A DNA stretch of 64,000 nt, taken from NCBI RefSeq assembly GCF_015710575.1, contig NZ_CP065373.1, positions 4,402,001 to 4,466,000 of the forward strand, in the 5' to 3' direction. The position numbers and the translations under genes were made by a program. The stretch comes from Mycolicibacterium mengxianglii. Lineage in GTDB: Bacteria; Actinomycetota; Actinomycetes; Mycobacteriales; Mycobacteriaceae. Each line of letters opens with the position of its first letter. Positions within the stretch are counted from its first letter, which is position 1. Below, piece after piece: positions 7,659 to 16,372 of this stretch. The notes beneath the pieces were generated by a model, which did not search any database, was not told where the DNA came from, and worked only from the letters and a program-made list of their open reading frames with translations.

Positions 7659-9269
7659 TCAGGCCCGCTTGAGCGCTGGGGGCCACAGGACCTGCGGGTA
7701 GAAGGAATTACTTTCGATACCGCTGATGTGACTGCGCGCGATCGTCGAGTTGGGCGGCAGACACAGCGGGATCCACAGGGCATCGTCCATCACGATCTGG
7801 CTGCACTGCTGGTAGACGGCGTTCATCTGCGCCACCGTGGGTTGCCGGACCGCGTCGTCCATCAACCCGTCGAGTTCAGGGTTTGAATACTGGTAGAAGT
7901 TCAGCGGTTTGGCGCCGCTACGCAGCAGGATCCGGAACGTGGTGTCCAGGTGCAGCGTATCGCCGCCGAGAAAGGTCACCATCATGTCGGGCCGGTTCTC
8001 GGCCGGTTGATTGGCCAGGTCGAACATCTCAGCCACCGGTATCGTACGCACCGTCACATCGAGGCCCAGTGCGGCGAGCTGACTTTGCACCAACTCAGCC
8101 ATCTGCTGGCGCGGCGCACCGCCGTCAGCCGCCCAGGCCAGGTCGATTGTCTTACCCGACAGCGACGCAGCCATCGCCGCCAGCGGCGCGGTGTCGACCT
8201 TCGTGGGAAGCGGCGCCATCTCCGGGGGCAGCGAACCCTCGGGCCACATCGACTCCTGCACCGTGGCCAACCCGCCCCATGCGGTGTCGACGATCGCCTT
8301 GCGGTCCAGCGCGGTGAGCATCGCGCGACGCAGTTCCAGGTCGGCGAACACGCCCGATGTCGGGTTCAGCCAGATGGCTTCACCTACTCCGCCCACCGCA
8401 TTGACCACGGAGAAGTCCGGATTCTTCTGGTACTGGAGCACATCCGGAACAGGGAAGCCCTTGGTCACCATATCGAATGCGCCGGAGTCCAATTGGAGCT
8501 TCTGGGTTGCGATGCTCGGTGTGATGTCGATGCGGATGGCATCGAAGGCCGGTTTGCCGCCCCAATAGTCGGGAAATGCCGTCAGCGAGTAATGGCTGCC
8601 CGGAACGAATTCGGAGATCGTGTAGGGACCACTGCCTGCATCGTGGGTCTTGAGCCACTCCTGCGCCAGATCGTCGCCCACCGAGTTGGCGGCCACCGCC
8701 GTCGGGCTCACCGCGAAGGGCTGCCACGGACACGCAAGGTAATGCAGGAACGCATTATTGGGCTCGGCCAGAGTGACGACGAATGTCGTGGGATCCGGCG
8801 CTGCGGTGTGGACCACCCCGGCGACCATATAGGCCGGGCCCTGGTTGATCTTCCCGCGACGGGCGAAACTCTGGACCCACGCCTGGGCATCGGCGGCCGT
8901 GCCGTCGTGGAACTTCACGCCGGGGTGCAGGGTGAACGTGTAGGTCATCTGGTCCGGTGAAACCGTCCAAGACTTGGCCAGCCCGCCGATGATCTCCGCG
9001 CTGCCGGGCCGGTACCGGACGAGCCCCTCATAGGCGAACTCCATGACCTGCGCGCCTTCACCCTCGTACATGATGTCGGGGTCCGGCACCTGCATGTCAG
9101 CCAGGAAGGGCAGCCGCAGCGTCAATGTGCTCCCGCCCGCTCCCCCGCCGCCGCACGCGGCGAGCAGCGGTGCCAGGCTGATGCCGCCGACGGCGAGACC
9201 GCCGGCTTTGAGGAAAGTGCGCCTGTCCCACGCGCGGGGCGTTCGGCTGGACTGTGCGGTGTCGACCAT
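7659..9269 (-). CDS. ABC transporter substrate-binding lipoprotein (SBP family 5)
   Basis: Extracellular solute-binding protein of the DppA/OppA family (cluster C), about 536 residues, which captures the substrate for the permeases at 1070-2943. The N-terminus has a twin-arginine signal with lipobox: DRRTFLKAGGLAVGGISL, then LLAAC with Cys39 as the lipidation site, so it is exported folded and anchored in the membrane. Family features include KSWTVSPDQMTYTFTLHPGVKFHDG and LRRAMLTALDRKAIVDTAW. I chose ATG 9269, which has GGAG upstream and yields a correct signal peptide; the frame is open further upstream without such features. It is on the same strand as the rest of the importer but separated from it by the two reductase genes. 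Confidence 0.9.
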   Translation of the reverse strand: MVDTAQSSRTPRAWDRRTFLKAGGLAVGGISLAPLLAACGGGGAGGSTLTLRLPFLADMQVPDPDIMYEGEGAQVMEFAYEGLVRYRPGSAEIIGGLAKSWTVSPDQMTYTFTLHPGVKFHDGTAADAQAWVQSFARRGKINQGPAYMVAGVVHTAAPDPTTFVVTLAEPNNAFLHYLACPWQPFAVSPTAVAANSVGDDLAQEWLKTHDAGSGPYTISEFVPGSHYSLTAFPDYWGGKPAFDAIRIDITPSIATQKLQLDSGAFDMVTKGFPVPDVLQYQKNPDFSVVNAVGGVGEAIWLNPTSGVFADLELRRAMLTALDRKAIVDTAWGGLATVQESMWPEGSLPPEMAPLPTKVDTAPLAAMAASLSGKTIDLAWAADGGAPRQQMAELVQSQLAALGLDVTVRTIPVAEMFDLANQPAENRPDMMVTFLGGDTLHLDTTFRILLRSGAKPLNFYQYSNPELDGLMDDAVRQPTVAQMNAVYQQCSQIVMDDALWIPLCLPPNSTIARSHISGIESNSFYPQVLWPPALKRA

Positions 9270-9344
9270 GAATGTCTCCTGGGTGGCCCGAGGGATGAAC
9301 CTGATGCACGGCATTCGCTGGCGCGCTTTGACGATGATTGAAAC

Positions 9345-9360
9345 GGCGTCGCGTGACGCC
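9345..9360. promoter_or_regulatory. Small palindrome upstream of the binding-protein gene
   Basis: GGCGTC (9345-9350), GCGT, GACGCC (9355-9360): a perfect 6-bp inverted repeat about 75 bases upstream of the binding-protein start. Possible operator or start of a leader hairpin; in DNA of this GC content such a short repeat could also be chance. Confidence 0.2.
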
Positions 9361-9412
9361 ATTGCGTCGGATCAGTGCCTCTCGTATTACGCCGGGATCA
9401 CCCCACGATCTT

Positions 9413-10011
9413 TCAGAACCCGAGCAGGTTTCGCGGAACGTGCTGTGGCTGTGACCGTCCCGAATCGATCCGCGCTTGCGTAAGGCCGGCGGCGGTGTTG
9501 CGGTGACGACCGGCGAGAGCAGGAACCCGTCCCCACCGACGTCGTCCATCGCCTCGCCCATCTTGGCCGCAACGGTGTCCGGTGAACCGACGAACGCCAA
9601 CCCGGCGTGGGTGTCCACGGTGCCCCACACATCGGGCACTTCTTCGTCGAGATCGAAGGTGGCGCGGCGTCTCCTGGTCGATCAGGACCGCCCCGTCCTG
9701 AGTCCCACAGCGCCACACTGGATTCCATCCATTCTTTTGCCATCTCCGCGTCGTGACCGTACTGCTGTGCGGCCCGGGTGGAACGGTGACAACGTTGAGG
9801 CCCACCCGGCCGTCGGTCAGATGGTCCAGGGTGGTCATGGTCCTGGCCGCCATGAACGGGTGGTAGAAGTTCGTCGAGAGCGTGACGGCGGTGCCCTGTG
9901 TTCGGTGCGTTGAGTCAGCAGCGGGATCAACGGGACCGGATCGCGTTTCGGCGCCAGCATCCCGTATTTGAGGGTGGTCTCCATGGATCGGCCGTAGGCG
10001 TCTTCCACCAT
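9413..10011 (-). pseudogene. Decayed LLM-family monooxygenase (second oxygenase copy)
   Basis: Remnant of a second NtaA/SnaA-type monooxygenase. Conserved blocks are found in order on the reverse strand but in different frames: VEDAYGRSMETTLKYGMLAPKRDPVPL from about 10008, TLSTNFYHPFMAARTMTTLDHLTDGR near 9860-9800, AAQQYGHDAEMAKEWMESSVALWDS near 9770-9705, and FVGSPDTVAAKMGEAMDDVGGDGFLL near 9600-9520. Compared with the intact 438-residue protein at 2993-4309, the first 60 or so residues and about 200 central residues are missing, and at least three frame changes are needed, so it cannot make a working enzyme. Its broken 5' end stops a few bases from a 63-bp repeat element (10024-10086), and the intact reductase copy lies divergent beyond it. 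Confidence 0.8.
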
Positions 10012-10023
10012 GCTGTGGTGTGC

Positions 10024-10086
10024 GCGAGCGTGCGCAGACTACGACAAAGCGCCGGCGCGGCGACCGGGGACACGCACGGTCGCGGG
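10024..10086. repeat. 63-bp inverted-repeat element, copy A
   Basis: One of three copies in the window (others at 10688-10750 and 54737-54799) that align over 63 bases without gaps. Ends are GCGAGCGTGCGC and, imperfectly here, CACGCACGGTCGC; the interior contains CCGGGGAC. About 51 of 63 bases match copy B. It sits between the broken 5' end of the monooxygenase pseudogene and the second FMN reductase gene. Confidence 0.65.
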
Positions 10087-10143
10087 AAGGTGACAGGGGA
10101 AGGTGACAGGCGAAAGCAGGCGTCGGGCAGCCAATTGCTCAGC

Positions 10144-10662
10144 ATGAGCGGAGAACTGGAGACCGGGCGCTCCGCGGTGTTGACTGTGCGGGTGACCGTC
10201 GTCGTCGTAGGCAATCCCAAGCGCAATTCCCGTACCCGTGCCGCCGCGGAGCTGGTGGTCCAGAAGCTCACCGGTTCAGCACCCGAGCACGTCATCGAAG
10301 TCGTCGATCTCGGCGCCGGCCTGCTCGGCTGGGGTGATCCCAAGGTGGCCGAGGCCAAAGAGATCGTGAAGTCCGCCGATTTCCTGGTCGTCGCCTCGCC
10401 GACGTTCAAGGCCACCTACACCGGTCTGCTGAAACTGTTCCTCGACCAGTTCGGCGCCGGCGAGCTCGGGCAGATCACCACATTCCCGTTGATGCTCGGC
10501 GGCTCCTACACGCATGCGCTGGCGCCGGAACTGACGTTGCGGCCGGTGCTGGTCGAGATCGGCGCGAGCTGCCCGGCGCCCAGCCTCTATCTCCTGGACT
10601 CCGACTACGAGACGTCGGAGGACCTGGAGAAATGGCTGCCGCTGGCGCGCCGGTTCGTCTGA
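10144..10662 (+). CDS. NADPH-dependent FMN reductase, copy 2
   Basis: Close paralogue of the reductase at 6621-7106; from VTVVVVGNPK onward the two proteins differ at few positions, sharing long stretches such as VVDLGAGLLGWGDPKVAEAK and SPTFKATYTGLLKLFLDQFG. Expected role: supply of reduced FMN to a flavin monooxygenase. ATG 10144 gives 172 residues; a GTG at 10177 or 10189 would match the first copy's start better, and no clear ribosome site favours the ATG. Its divergent partner oxygenase is a pseudogene, so this copy may now serve the intact oxygenase or be losing its role. Related 63-bp repeats flank it on both sides in the same orientation. Confidence 0.82.
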   Translation: MSGELETGRSAVLTVRVTVVVVGNPKRNSRTRAAAELVVQKLTGSAPEHVIEVVDLGAGLLGWGDPKVAEAKEIVKSADFLVVASPTFKATYTGLLKLFLDQFGAGELGQITTFPLMLGGSYTHALAPELTLRPVLVEIGASCPAPSLYLLDSDYETSEDLEKWLPLARRFV

Positions 10663-10687
10663 GTCGTCGGCACTGTCTCAGGCCTCA

Positions 10688-10750
10688 GCGAGCGTGCGCA
10701 GAGTACGAAAAAAGCCCGGTGTGTCAGCCGGGGACGCGCACGCTCGCGGG
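10688..10750. repeat. 63-bp inverted-repeat element, copy B
   Basis: Best-preserved copy: the ends GCGAGCGTGCGC and GCGCACGCTCGC are a perfect 12-bp inverted repeat, with an inner CCCGG/CCGGG pair. It lies between the FMN reductase (ends 10662) and the convergent secreted-protein gene (ends 10762), so it could act as a bidirectional terminator as well as being a dispersed repeat. Confidence 0.7.
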
Positions 10751-10761
10751 AGAAGTCGGAG

Positions 10762-11346
10762 CTAGTTGGCGTAGGGGTTGGTGCCCTCAGGCCGGTCGAC
10801 CAGAGGGTTCACCGCGCCGAAATTCCAGCTCGTGGTCGGCCCCAGCACAAAACCGGTCTGGTCGAAGCTGTTGGTGCAGATCGCCGCGCCCGCCTCGTCC
10901 ACCCCGCAGCTGATGGTGCTGTAGCTGATCCGGGTGTTGGCCGGCAGCGCCTTGACGGGCTTGTCGGAGACGAAGAGCGGCCGATCAGAGCTGGCGAACC
11001 CGGGCATGCCCCCGGGCCCGCCGGTGATCAGATTGGCGCCGTTGGGGGCACCGGGCAGCGGGCCGTTGCAGCCGTAGGCACCCGCGCCGCGACTGACGAT
11101 GCACGTCAACCCCAGCGGAGTGGAGAACGCGTACAGGCCATCAGCGACCTGGTAGTCCGACGGGACGGCCATCGCGTAACCGTTGATGTTCGGCGGCGGC
11201 GGCGGCGGTGGCGGCGCGGGTTCTGCCGAGGCGGCACCCGCGGGGCCCACCACCGCTGCTCCCGCTGCGGCCACGGCGATCAGAACTCTGCTCAGCACAT
11301 TGCTCACACTAAAGGTTCGTCCGACGGGCCGCTCGGCGTTACTCAC
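10762..11346 (-). CDS. Secreted hypothetical protein
   Basis: A predicted exported protein of up to 194 residues with no function I recognise. A hydrophobic signal peptide (VLIAVAAAGAAVVGPAGAASA) is followed by a proline run and a Cys-containing domain: LGLTCIVSRGAGAYGCNG, then ISCGVDEAGAAICTN, four cysteines probably forming two disulfides outside the cytoplasm. The start may be GTG 11346 or GTG 11307; the latter gives a shorter and more normal signal peptide. Proteins of this build (signal, Pro-rich linker, small Cys domain) are frequent in mycobacteria. It stands alone, convergent with the FMN reductase and divergent from the next gene. Confidence 0.75.
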   Translation of the reverse strand: MSNAERPVGRTFSVSNVLSRVLIAVAAAGAAVVGPAGAASAEPAPPPPPPPPNINGYAMAVPSDYQVADGLYAFSTPLGLTCIVSRGAGAYGCNGPLPGAPNGANLITGGPGGMPGFASSDRPLFVSDKPVKALPANTRISYSTISCGVDEAGAAICTNSFDQTGFVLGPTTSWNFGAVNPLVDRPEGTNPYAN

Positions 11347-11568
11347 CCCGATGGCCGGGTTCGCTCGGCGGTTCGCCGGAGCCGGCTGAGACCCGCCTGG
11401 GGACGCCTCAGGAAAAGGTCAGGCAAGACCGAAACCGCCGGTCGCCGCGCACACGTCAATAATCGAAGAGACGCGCAGCTGAGCTGGGATACCGAATGGT
11501 CACCAGCAACGCCTTTTGGGGCTTACACTGCTTATCGAGCTATCAGGATCACGCGGGGAGGCGGTGGC

Positions 11569-13083
11569 GTGACGGGGGATTTGCGGTCGTCCATATTGAC
11601 GACAGCGGCAGTTGCTGCCAGCGTCGTTGGATTGACTGTCGTCCAGCCGTTGACGGCAGCGCCGCCACTACTGCTTGCGGCACTGCTGATGGACGGTCGC
11701 TCCGGCGACGACACCGGGGTCAGCGGGGTCGCCGCGGCGATTCAGGACAGGCTGCTGCCGTCGAACGGCCGCGGCGTCATCGTCAACTTCCTGACCGGCC
11801 CGTTCGGTATCTGGAATTCGATCGGTGACAGCGAGAACCCTGGCAGCACGGTCCCGTCCACGACGCTGGGCGTTGCCAGCGGGCTGCCCTTCCTGGGCCA
11901 GCAGGGGCTCAGCCTGGACGCGCCCCAGCTGCCGCTACTGCCTGCGGTGCCACCGGCGGTGCCCGGCGCCGCAGTTCCGCCGTGGCCCGTCGTCTCCTTC
12001 GACGTGCCGTCGCTGCAGATCGGCAACGCGATCGTCACTCCCCCGCCGCCCGTCGGCCCGTCGTTACCGCCCGACGGCGTGGTGACCGACTACGGCTACA
12101 GCCTCAGCGAGTACACCGGGGTCGCGGCGCTCAACCCGTTCGCGGTGACCAACTCGGTGGCGGCCTACCTCAACCGGGCGTTGTCGCCAGTCCAGGTCAG
12201 CCCGGACGGCTCCTTGGTGTGCCGGGACAACGCACCCTGCAACGTCGACGAACTCGAGATCGAGCGCTACAAGGACGCGGACGGCGTCCTGCACATCACC
12301 TTCCGCAACCCGGACGGCTCCGTGGTCAAAGCGACCATCAAGACCCGCGACGGTGTCACCTACGTGACCTACGACGACGCCGGCCCGCTGCCGCTGGTGC
12401 GGCCGCTGCGCGATTACGGCGGCCTGCTCGGCAACGAGCTCGCCGATGTGCTCGAACCGGCGCTGACAGCACTGGTCTACTGGGGATACCGCGACGCCAC
12501 AGGCGAGAGCGGCAATGGCATCCTGCCCAGCCCGGCCGAGACCATTCAGTCGCTGCTGGACTTCGTTGTCGGCGTGGTCGAAGGCGTGAAGTCGCTGTTC
12601 GAGGCACACACCCCCGTCACCGCCACCGTGCAACCGCTGGCCCGGGCCGAAGAGCCGACCACCACTCCCACCGAGGAGCCCATCCCCGGGCCGGCCGGCG
12701 AGCCCAGGCCGGAGCCGACGCCCGAACCCGACAACCACCCGCAGCCACCGCCGTCGCTGCACACCACCATCGGGGACGTCGTCAAGAACTTCACCGGCAT
12801 CTTCCACGGGCCGGCCGGCGGCGCCGACAACGAGGACGAGCCCGTCGACACCGGTTCGGACGAAGAACCGGCCGACGAACCCGCCGACGATGAGCAGCCT
12901 GCTGACGATGACGAGGCGCCGGCCACCGATCCCGTCACCGACGGCGACGAAGCCGATGGCCCCGACGACCCGGACAAGCAGGACCCGAGCGACGACAAGG
13001 GCGCGGGCACCGGAGAGGGCCCCGGCGACAGCCCCGACAAGAGCACGCCGCAGGGCAACGACTCCACCGGCGCGGAGAACTGA
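11569..13083 (+). CDS. Exported protein with acidic low-complexity C-terminus
   Basis: 504-residue protein not assigned to a family. The N-terminus is hydrophobic (AAVAASVVGLTVVQPLTAAPPLLLAALL), suggesting export or membrane attachment. Residues of roughly 60-370 form the folded part, including a Cys pair (SLVCRDNAPCNVDELEIERY) and a repeat of beta-strand-like segments (LHITFRNPDGSVVKATIKTR). From about residue 365 to the end the chain is Pro/Glu/Asp-rich and disordered in character. The GTG start at 11569 has GGGGAGG upstream. It is convergent with htpX, with six bases between stop codons, so the two transcripts probably share a terminator region or run into each other. Confidence 0.75.
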   Translation: MTGDLRSSILTTAAVAASVVGLTVVQPLTAAPPLLLAALLMDGRSGDDTGVSGVAAAIQDRLLPSNGRGVIVNFLTGPFGIWNSIGDSENPGSTVPSTTLGVASGLPFLGQQGLSLDAPQLPLLPAVPPAVPGAAVPPWPVVSFDVPSLQIGNAIVTPPPPVGPSLPPDGVVTDYGYSLSEYTGVAALNPFAVTNSVAAYLNRALSPVQVSPDGSLVCRDNAPCNVDELEIERYKDADGVLHITFRNPDGSVVKATIKTRDGVTYVTYDDAGPLPLVRPLRDYGGLLGNELADVLEPALTALVYWGYRDATGESGNGILPSPAETIQSLLDFVVGVVEGVKSLFEAHTPVTATVQPLARAEEPTTTPTEEPIPGPAGEPRPEPTPEPDNHPQPPPSLHTTIGDVVKNFTGIFHGPAGGADNEDEPVDTGSDEEPADEPADDEQPADDDEAPATDPVTDGDEADGPDDPDKQDPSDDKGAGTGEGPGDSPDKSTPQGNDSTGAEN

Positions 13084-13089
13084 GACCGG

Positions 13090-13989
13090 TCAGTAGTGAC
13101 CGGGGCCGCGACCGGCCATATCCTCCAGCCGACGGATCCGATCTGCGATCGGCGGATGCGTGGCGAACAGCTTGCCGATCTTCTCCCCCGACCGGAACGG
13201 GCTGGCGATCATCAGGTGAGCCTGGTCGGCAAGCTTCGGATCAGGCGGCAGCGGAGCGAGTTCCACCCCGCCGGAAATCTTGCGCAGCGCCGATGCCAAC
13301 GCCAACGGATCGCCCGTCAGCTCCGCACCCGACTGGTCGGCCTGGTACTCCCGCGACCGCGACACCGCCAGCCGGACCAGGGTCGCGGCGATCGGCCCGA
13401 GCATCTGAATCAGCAACAGCCCGAAGAAGTTCCCGCCGCCACCCTCGCGGTTGTTGCCTCCGAACATGCTCGCGAAGAACGCGATGTTGGCCAGTGCGGT
13501 GATCACCGACGCCATTGCCCCTGCGACACAGGAGATCAGGATGTCGCGGTTGTAGACGTGCGAGAGTTCGTGCCCCAGCACCGCGCGCAGCTCACGCTCG
13601 TTGAGGATCTGCAGAATGCCGGTGGTGCAGCACACCGCGGCGTTGCGCGGATTACGGCCGGTGGCAAAAGCATTGGGGTTGGCGGTATCGGAGATGTACA
13701 GCCGTGGCATCGGCTGGTGTGCGGCGGTGGCGAGCTCGCGCACGATCCGGTACATCACCGGCGCCTGCACCTCGGTGACCGGCTGGGCGTGCATCGCCCG
13801 CAGCGCCAGCTTGTCACTGTTGAAGTAGGTGTAGGCGTTCATGCCGAGGGCGAAGATCAGCGCGCCCCAGATCCACGTGGTGTTGCCGGTGGCGGCGGCG
13901 AAGAAGTATCCGACCAGGCTGATCAGCGCGGTGAAACCGATCAAGAGCAAAAATGTCTTGATGCGGTTGCCCGCCGGGTGCCACGTCAT
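13090..13989 (-). CDS. htpX: Membrane zinc metalloprotease HtpX (M48)
   Basis: Membrane-bound peptidase of family M48 that degrades misfolded membrane proteins, 299 residues, close to the usual length. Two N-terminal helices ([18 protein letters not shown] and [12 protein letters not shown]) precede the zinc motif HELSH at residues 140-144; a further ligand Glu is in [10 protein letters not shown], and two more helices lie between. The start [13 protein letters not shown] at ATG 13989 matches the mycobacterial HtpX beginning as I remember it and has GGGAGGA upstream; an in-frame start at 14046 is less likely. It lies next to the polyprenyl synthase gene on the same strand, the order seen around Rv0562-Rv0563 in M. 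tuberculosis. Confidence 0.95.
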   Translation of the reverse strand: MTWHPAGNRIKTFLLLIGFTALISLVGYFFAAATGNTTWIWGALIFALGMNAYTYFNSDKLALRAMHAQPVTEVQAPVMYRIVRELATAAHQPMPRLYISDTANPNAFATGRNPRNAAVCCTTGILQILNERELRAVLGHELSHVYNRDILISCVAGAMASVITALANIAFFASMFGGNNREGGGGNFFGLLLIQMLGPIAATLVRLAVSRSREYQADQSGAELTGDPLALASALRKISGGVELAPLPPDPKLADQAHLMIASPFRSGEKIGKLFATHPPIADRIRRLEDMAGRGPGHY

Positions 13990-14094
13990 CAGCGTCCTCC
14001 CTGCAAAATTGCGGCTGAGCCGCTGTGTCCACTGATTAAACGACACACGTGGCAGTCAGGGTTCCCGAGCGCGACAACCGGCCTGAGCGCGGTG

Positions 14095-15102
14095 TCAGCC
14101 GTGGCGGTGCACGGTGTAGTCGACCAGCGACTCCATCGCGCGGCGGCCGACGACATCGGGCATGGCCGCCAGCTCCTGGCGCGCCTGGTCGGCGTAATCG
14201 AGCACCTTCTGCTTGGCCGCGACCATGCCGGCCGAGGCACGCAGCAACTGCAACGCCTCGGCGACGGCCGCATCGTCCTCGACGGGGCCGGCGAGCAGTT
14301 CACGCAGCCGCTCGGCGTCCGGGCCGGTTTCGCGCAACGCGTAGAGCACCGGCAGTGTGTGCACACCTTCCCGCAGATCGGTGCCGGGCACCTTGCCGGA
14401 CTCGTCGGGATCGCTGTCGATGTCGATGATGTCGTCGGAGATCTGGAAGGCGGTCCCGACGATTCCGCCCAGTCGCGACAGTCGCTCGACCTGCTCGGCG
14501 TCGGCGCCGGAGAACGTCGCGCCGAAGCGTCCCGACGCGGCGATCAGGCATGCGGTCTTCTCGTAGACCACCTTCAGGTAGTGCTCGATGGGGTCCACCC
14601 CCTCGACCGCGCCGCGGGTTTCCCGCATCTGCCCGGTGACGAGCTGAGCGAAGGTGTCGGCGATGACCAGGACGGCCTCCGGCCCGAGCCGCGACACCAG
14701 CCGCGACGCCGTAGCGAACAGGTAGTCGCCGGCGAGGATGGCGATGTTGTTGCTCCACCGCGCGTTGGCGCTCGCGGCGCCGCGGCGCACCTGAGCCTCG
14801 TCCATCACGTCGTCGTGGTACAGCGTGGCCAGGTGCACCATCTCGATGACGGCGCCGGCGATGATCACGTCCTTGTTGGTCGGATCAGGCCCCAGCGACG
14901 CTGACAGCACGGTGAACAGCGGACGGAACCGCTTGCCCCCGGCCAGGAACAGATGATGTACCGCCTCGGACATCAGTTCGTCAGCTTTGCCCAGCTCAGT
15001 GGCCATCAGCTGCTCGATCTCCGAGACGCCGTCACGCACGCTCGCGGCTAGGTCCGCGTCGCCGAAATCCACTCCCGCCACCACGCTCGCCGGTGTCCTC
15101 AC
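14095..15102 (-). CDS. grcC1: Polyprenyl (heptaprenyl-type) diphosphate synthase
   Basis: Trans-isoprenyl diphosphate synthase that condenses isopentenyl diphosphate units to make a long prenyl chain, here most likely the menaquinone side chain. The 335-residue protein has both Asp-rich magnesium sites: DDVMD at residues 97-101 and DDIID at 223-227, plus the family motif GGKRFRP near 55-61. I chose GTG 15102 (VRTPASVVAG) by length and resemblance to mycobacterial GrcC1; the frame is open upstream into the antisense of menJ, which is not coding. It is divergent from menJ, with only 21 bases between starts, so a very compact shared promoter or promoters inside the opposing gene must be used. 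Confidence 0.92.
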   Translation of the reverse strand: MRTPASVVAGVDFGDADLAASVRDGVSEIEQLMATELGKADELMSEAVHHLFLAGGKRFRPLFTVLSASLGPDPTNKDVIIAGAVIEMVHLATLYHDDVMDEAQVRRGAASANARWSNNIAILAGDYLFATASRLVSRLGPEAVLVIADTFAQLVTGQMRETRGAVEGVDPIEHYLKVVYEKTACLIAASGRFGATFSGADAEQVERLSRLGGIVGTAFQISDDIIDIDSDPDESGKVPGTDLREGVHTLPVLYALRETGPDAERLRELLAGPVEDDAAVAEALQLLRASAGMVAAKQKVLDYADQARQELAAMPDVVGRRAMESLVDYTVHRHG

Positions 15103-15123
15103 GTGTCCAACATACTGGGCACC

Positions 15124-16356
15124 ATGCAACCCGCACCCGCCAGAGGCGCAGATGTGGTGATCGTCGGCGCCGGTCCGGCCGGTTCGGCCGCCGCGGCGTG
15201 GGCTGCGCGCGCCGGCCGGGACGTCACCGTGATCGACGCAGCGACGTTCCCGCGCGACAAGGCCTGCGGCGACGGGCTGACCCCGCGGGCGGTGGCGGAG
15301 CTGGAGCGCCTCGGCCTCGGACCGTGGCTCGACGACCACATCCGCCACGTCGGGCTGCGGATGTCGGGGTTCGGCTCGGCGGTCGAGGTGCCCTGGCCCG
15401 GACCGTCGTTTCCGGCGACGGGCTCGGCGGTGCCGCGCACCGAACTCGACGACCGGGTTCGTCAGGTGGCCGCGGATTCCGGGGCGTCGATGCTGCTTGG
15501 CGTGAAAGCCGTTGACGTGGAACATGATTCGACGGGCAAAGTGGCTGCGGTGGTACTCGGGGACGGCCGGCGGGTGACGTGCCGGGAACTGATCGTCGCC
15601 GACGGGGCCCGCTCCACCCTGGGTCGTGTGCTGGGCCGGCAGTGGCACCAGGAGACGGTCTACGGCGTGGCCGGCCGGGCGTATCTGCGCTCACCACGCG
15701 CCGACGAGCCGTGGATCCACTCCGACCTGGAACTGCGGTCCGTCGACGGCGCCGTGCTGCCCGGCTACGGCTGGATCTTCCCGCTGGGCAATGGCGAGGT
15801 GAACATCGGCGTCGGCGCCCTGGCCACCTCCAAGCGGCCCGCCGATATCGCGCTGAAACCCCTGATCAAGCACTACACCGCGCTGAAGTCCCAGGAGTGG
15901 GGGTTCGAAGGCGAACCGCGGGCGGTGTCATCGGCGCTACTGCCGATGGGCGGCGCGGTCTCGGGGGTGGCGGGGCCGAACTGGATGCTGATCGGCGACG
16001 CCGCCGCCTGCATCAACCCGTTGAACGGTGAAGGCATCGACTACGGCATGGAGACCGGGCGACTGGCCGCCGAACTGCTGGGCACCGGCGACCTGTCCTG
16101 CGTGTGGCCTGCGGTGCTGCAGTCGCACTACGGCAAGGGGTTCTCGGTGGCGCGACGGCTGGCCCTGTTGTTGACGATCCCGCGGTTCCTGCCGCTGACG
16201 GGGCCGGTGGCCATGCGGTCGACGACGCTGATGGGGATCGCGGTCCGGGTGATGGGCAACCTGGTGACCGACGATGACGCCGACTGTATCGCCCGGGTGT
16301 GGCGGACCGCCGGTGCCGGTTCGCGACGACTGGACCGCCGCAAGCCGTTCACCTGA
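15124..16356 (+). CDS. menJ: Menaquinone reductase MenJ (geranylgeranyl reductase family)
   Basis: FAD-dependent oxidoreductase of about 410 residues that saturates one isoprene unit of menaquinone-9 to give MK-9(II-H2), the main mycobacterial quinone. The dinucleotide fold is at the start (VVIVGAGPAGSAAA, residues 11-24), followed by the family block DKACGDGLTPRAVAELERLGL and the second FAD motif LIGDAAACINPLNGEGIDYG. ATG 15124 is preferred; a GTG at 15103 would add seven residues and abut the divergent synthase start. Proximity to the prenyl synthase fits its role on the quinone side chain. In M. tuberculosis (Rv0561c, from memory) the neighbours beyond it differ from the block seen here. 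Confidence 0.93.
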   Translation: MQPAPARGADVVIVGAGPAGSAAAAWAARAGRDVTVIDAATFPRDKACGDGLTPRAVAELERLGLGPWLDDHIRHVGLRMSGFGSAVEVPWPGPSFPATGSAVPRTELDDRVRQVAADSGASMLLGVKAVDVEHDSTGKVAAVVLGDGRRVTCRELIVADGARSTLGRVLGRQWHQETVYGVAGRAYLRSPRADEPWIHSDLELRSVDGAVLPGYGWIFPLGNGEVNIGVGALATSKRPADIALKPLIKHYTALKSQEWGFEGEPRAVSSALLPMGGAVSGVAGPNWMLIGDAAACINPLNGEGIDYGMETGRLAAELLGTGDLSCVWPAVLQSHYGKGFSVARRLALLLTIPRFLPLTGPVAMRSTTLMGIAVRVMGNLVTDDDADCIARVWRTAGAGSRRLDRRKPFT

Positions 16357-16372
16357 GTCGCTGCGAGCGCGG

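Noticed and set aside
10024..10750. Small composite transposon around the second FMN reductase
   Set aside because: The flanking 63-bp repeats have no transposase and no visible target duplications; treated as repeats only.
11189..11220. GGC-rich microsatellite
   Set aside because: It is the Pro run (eight codons) inside the secreted protein gene at 10762-11346, not a separate repeat element.
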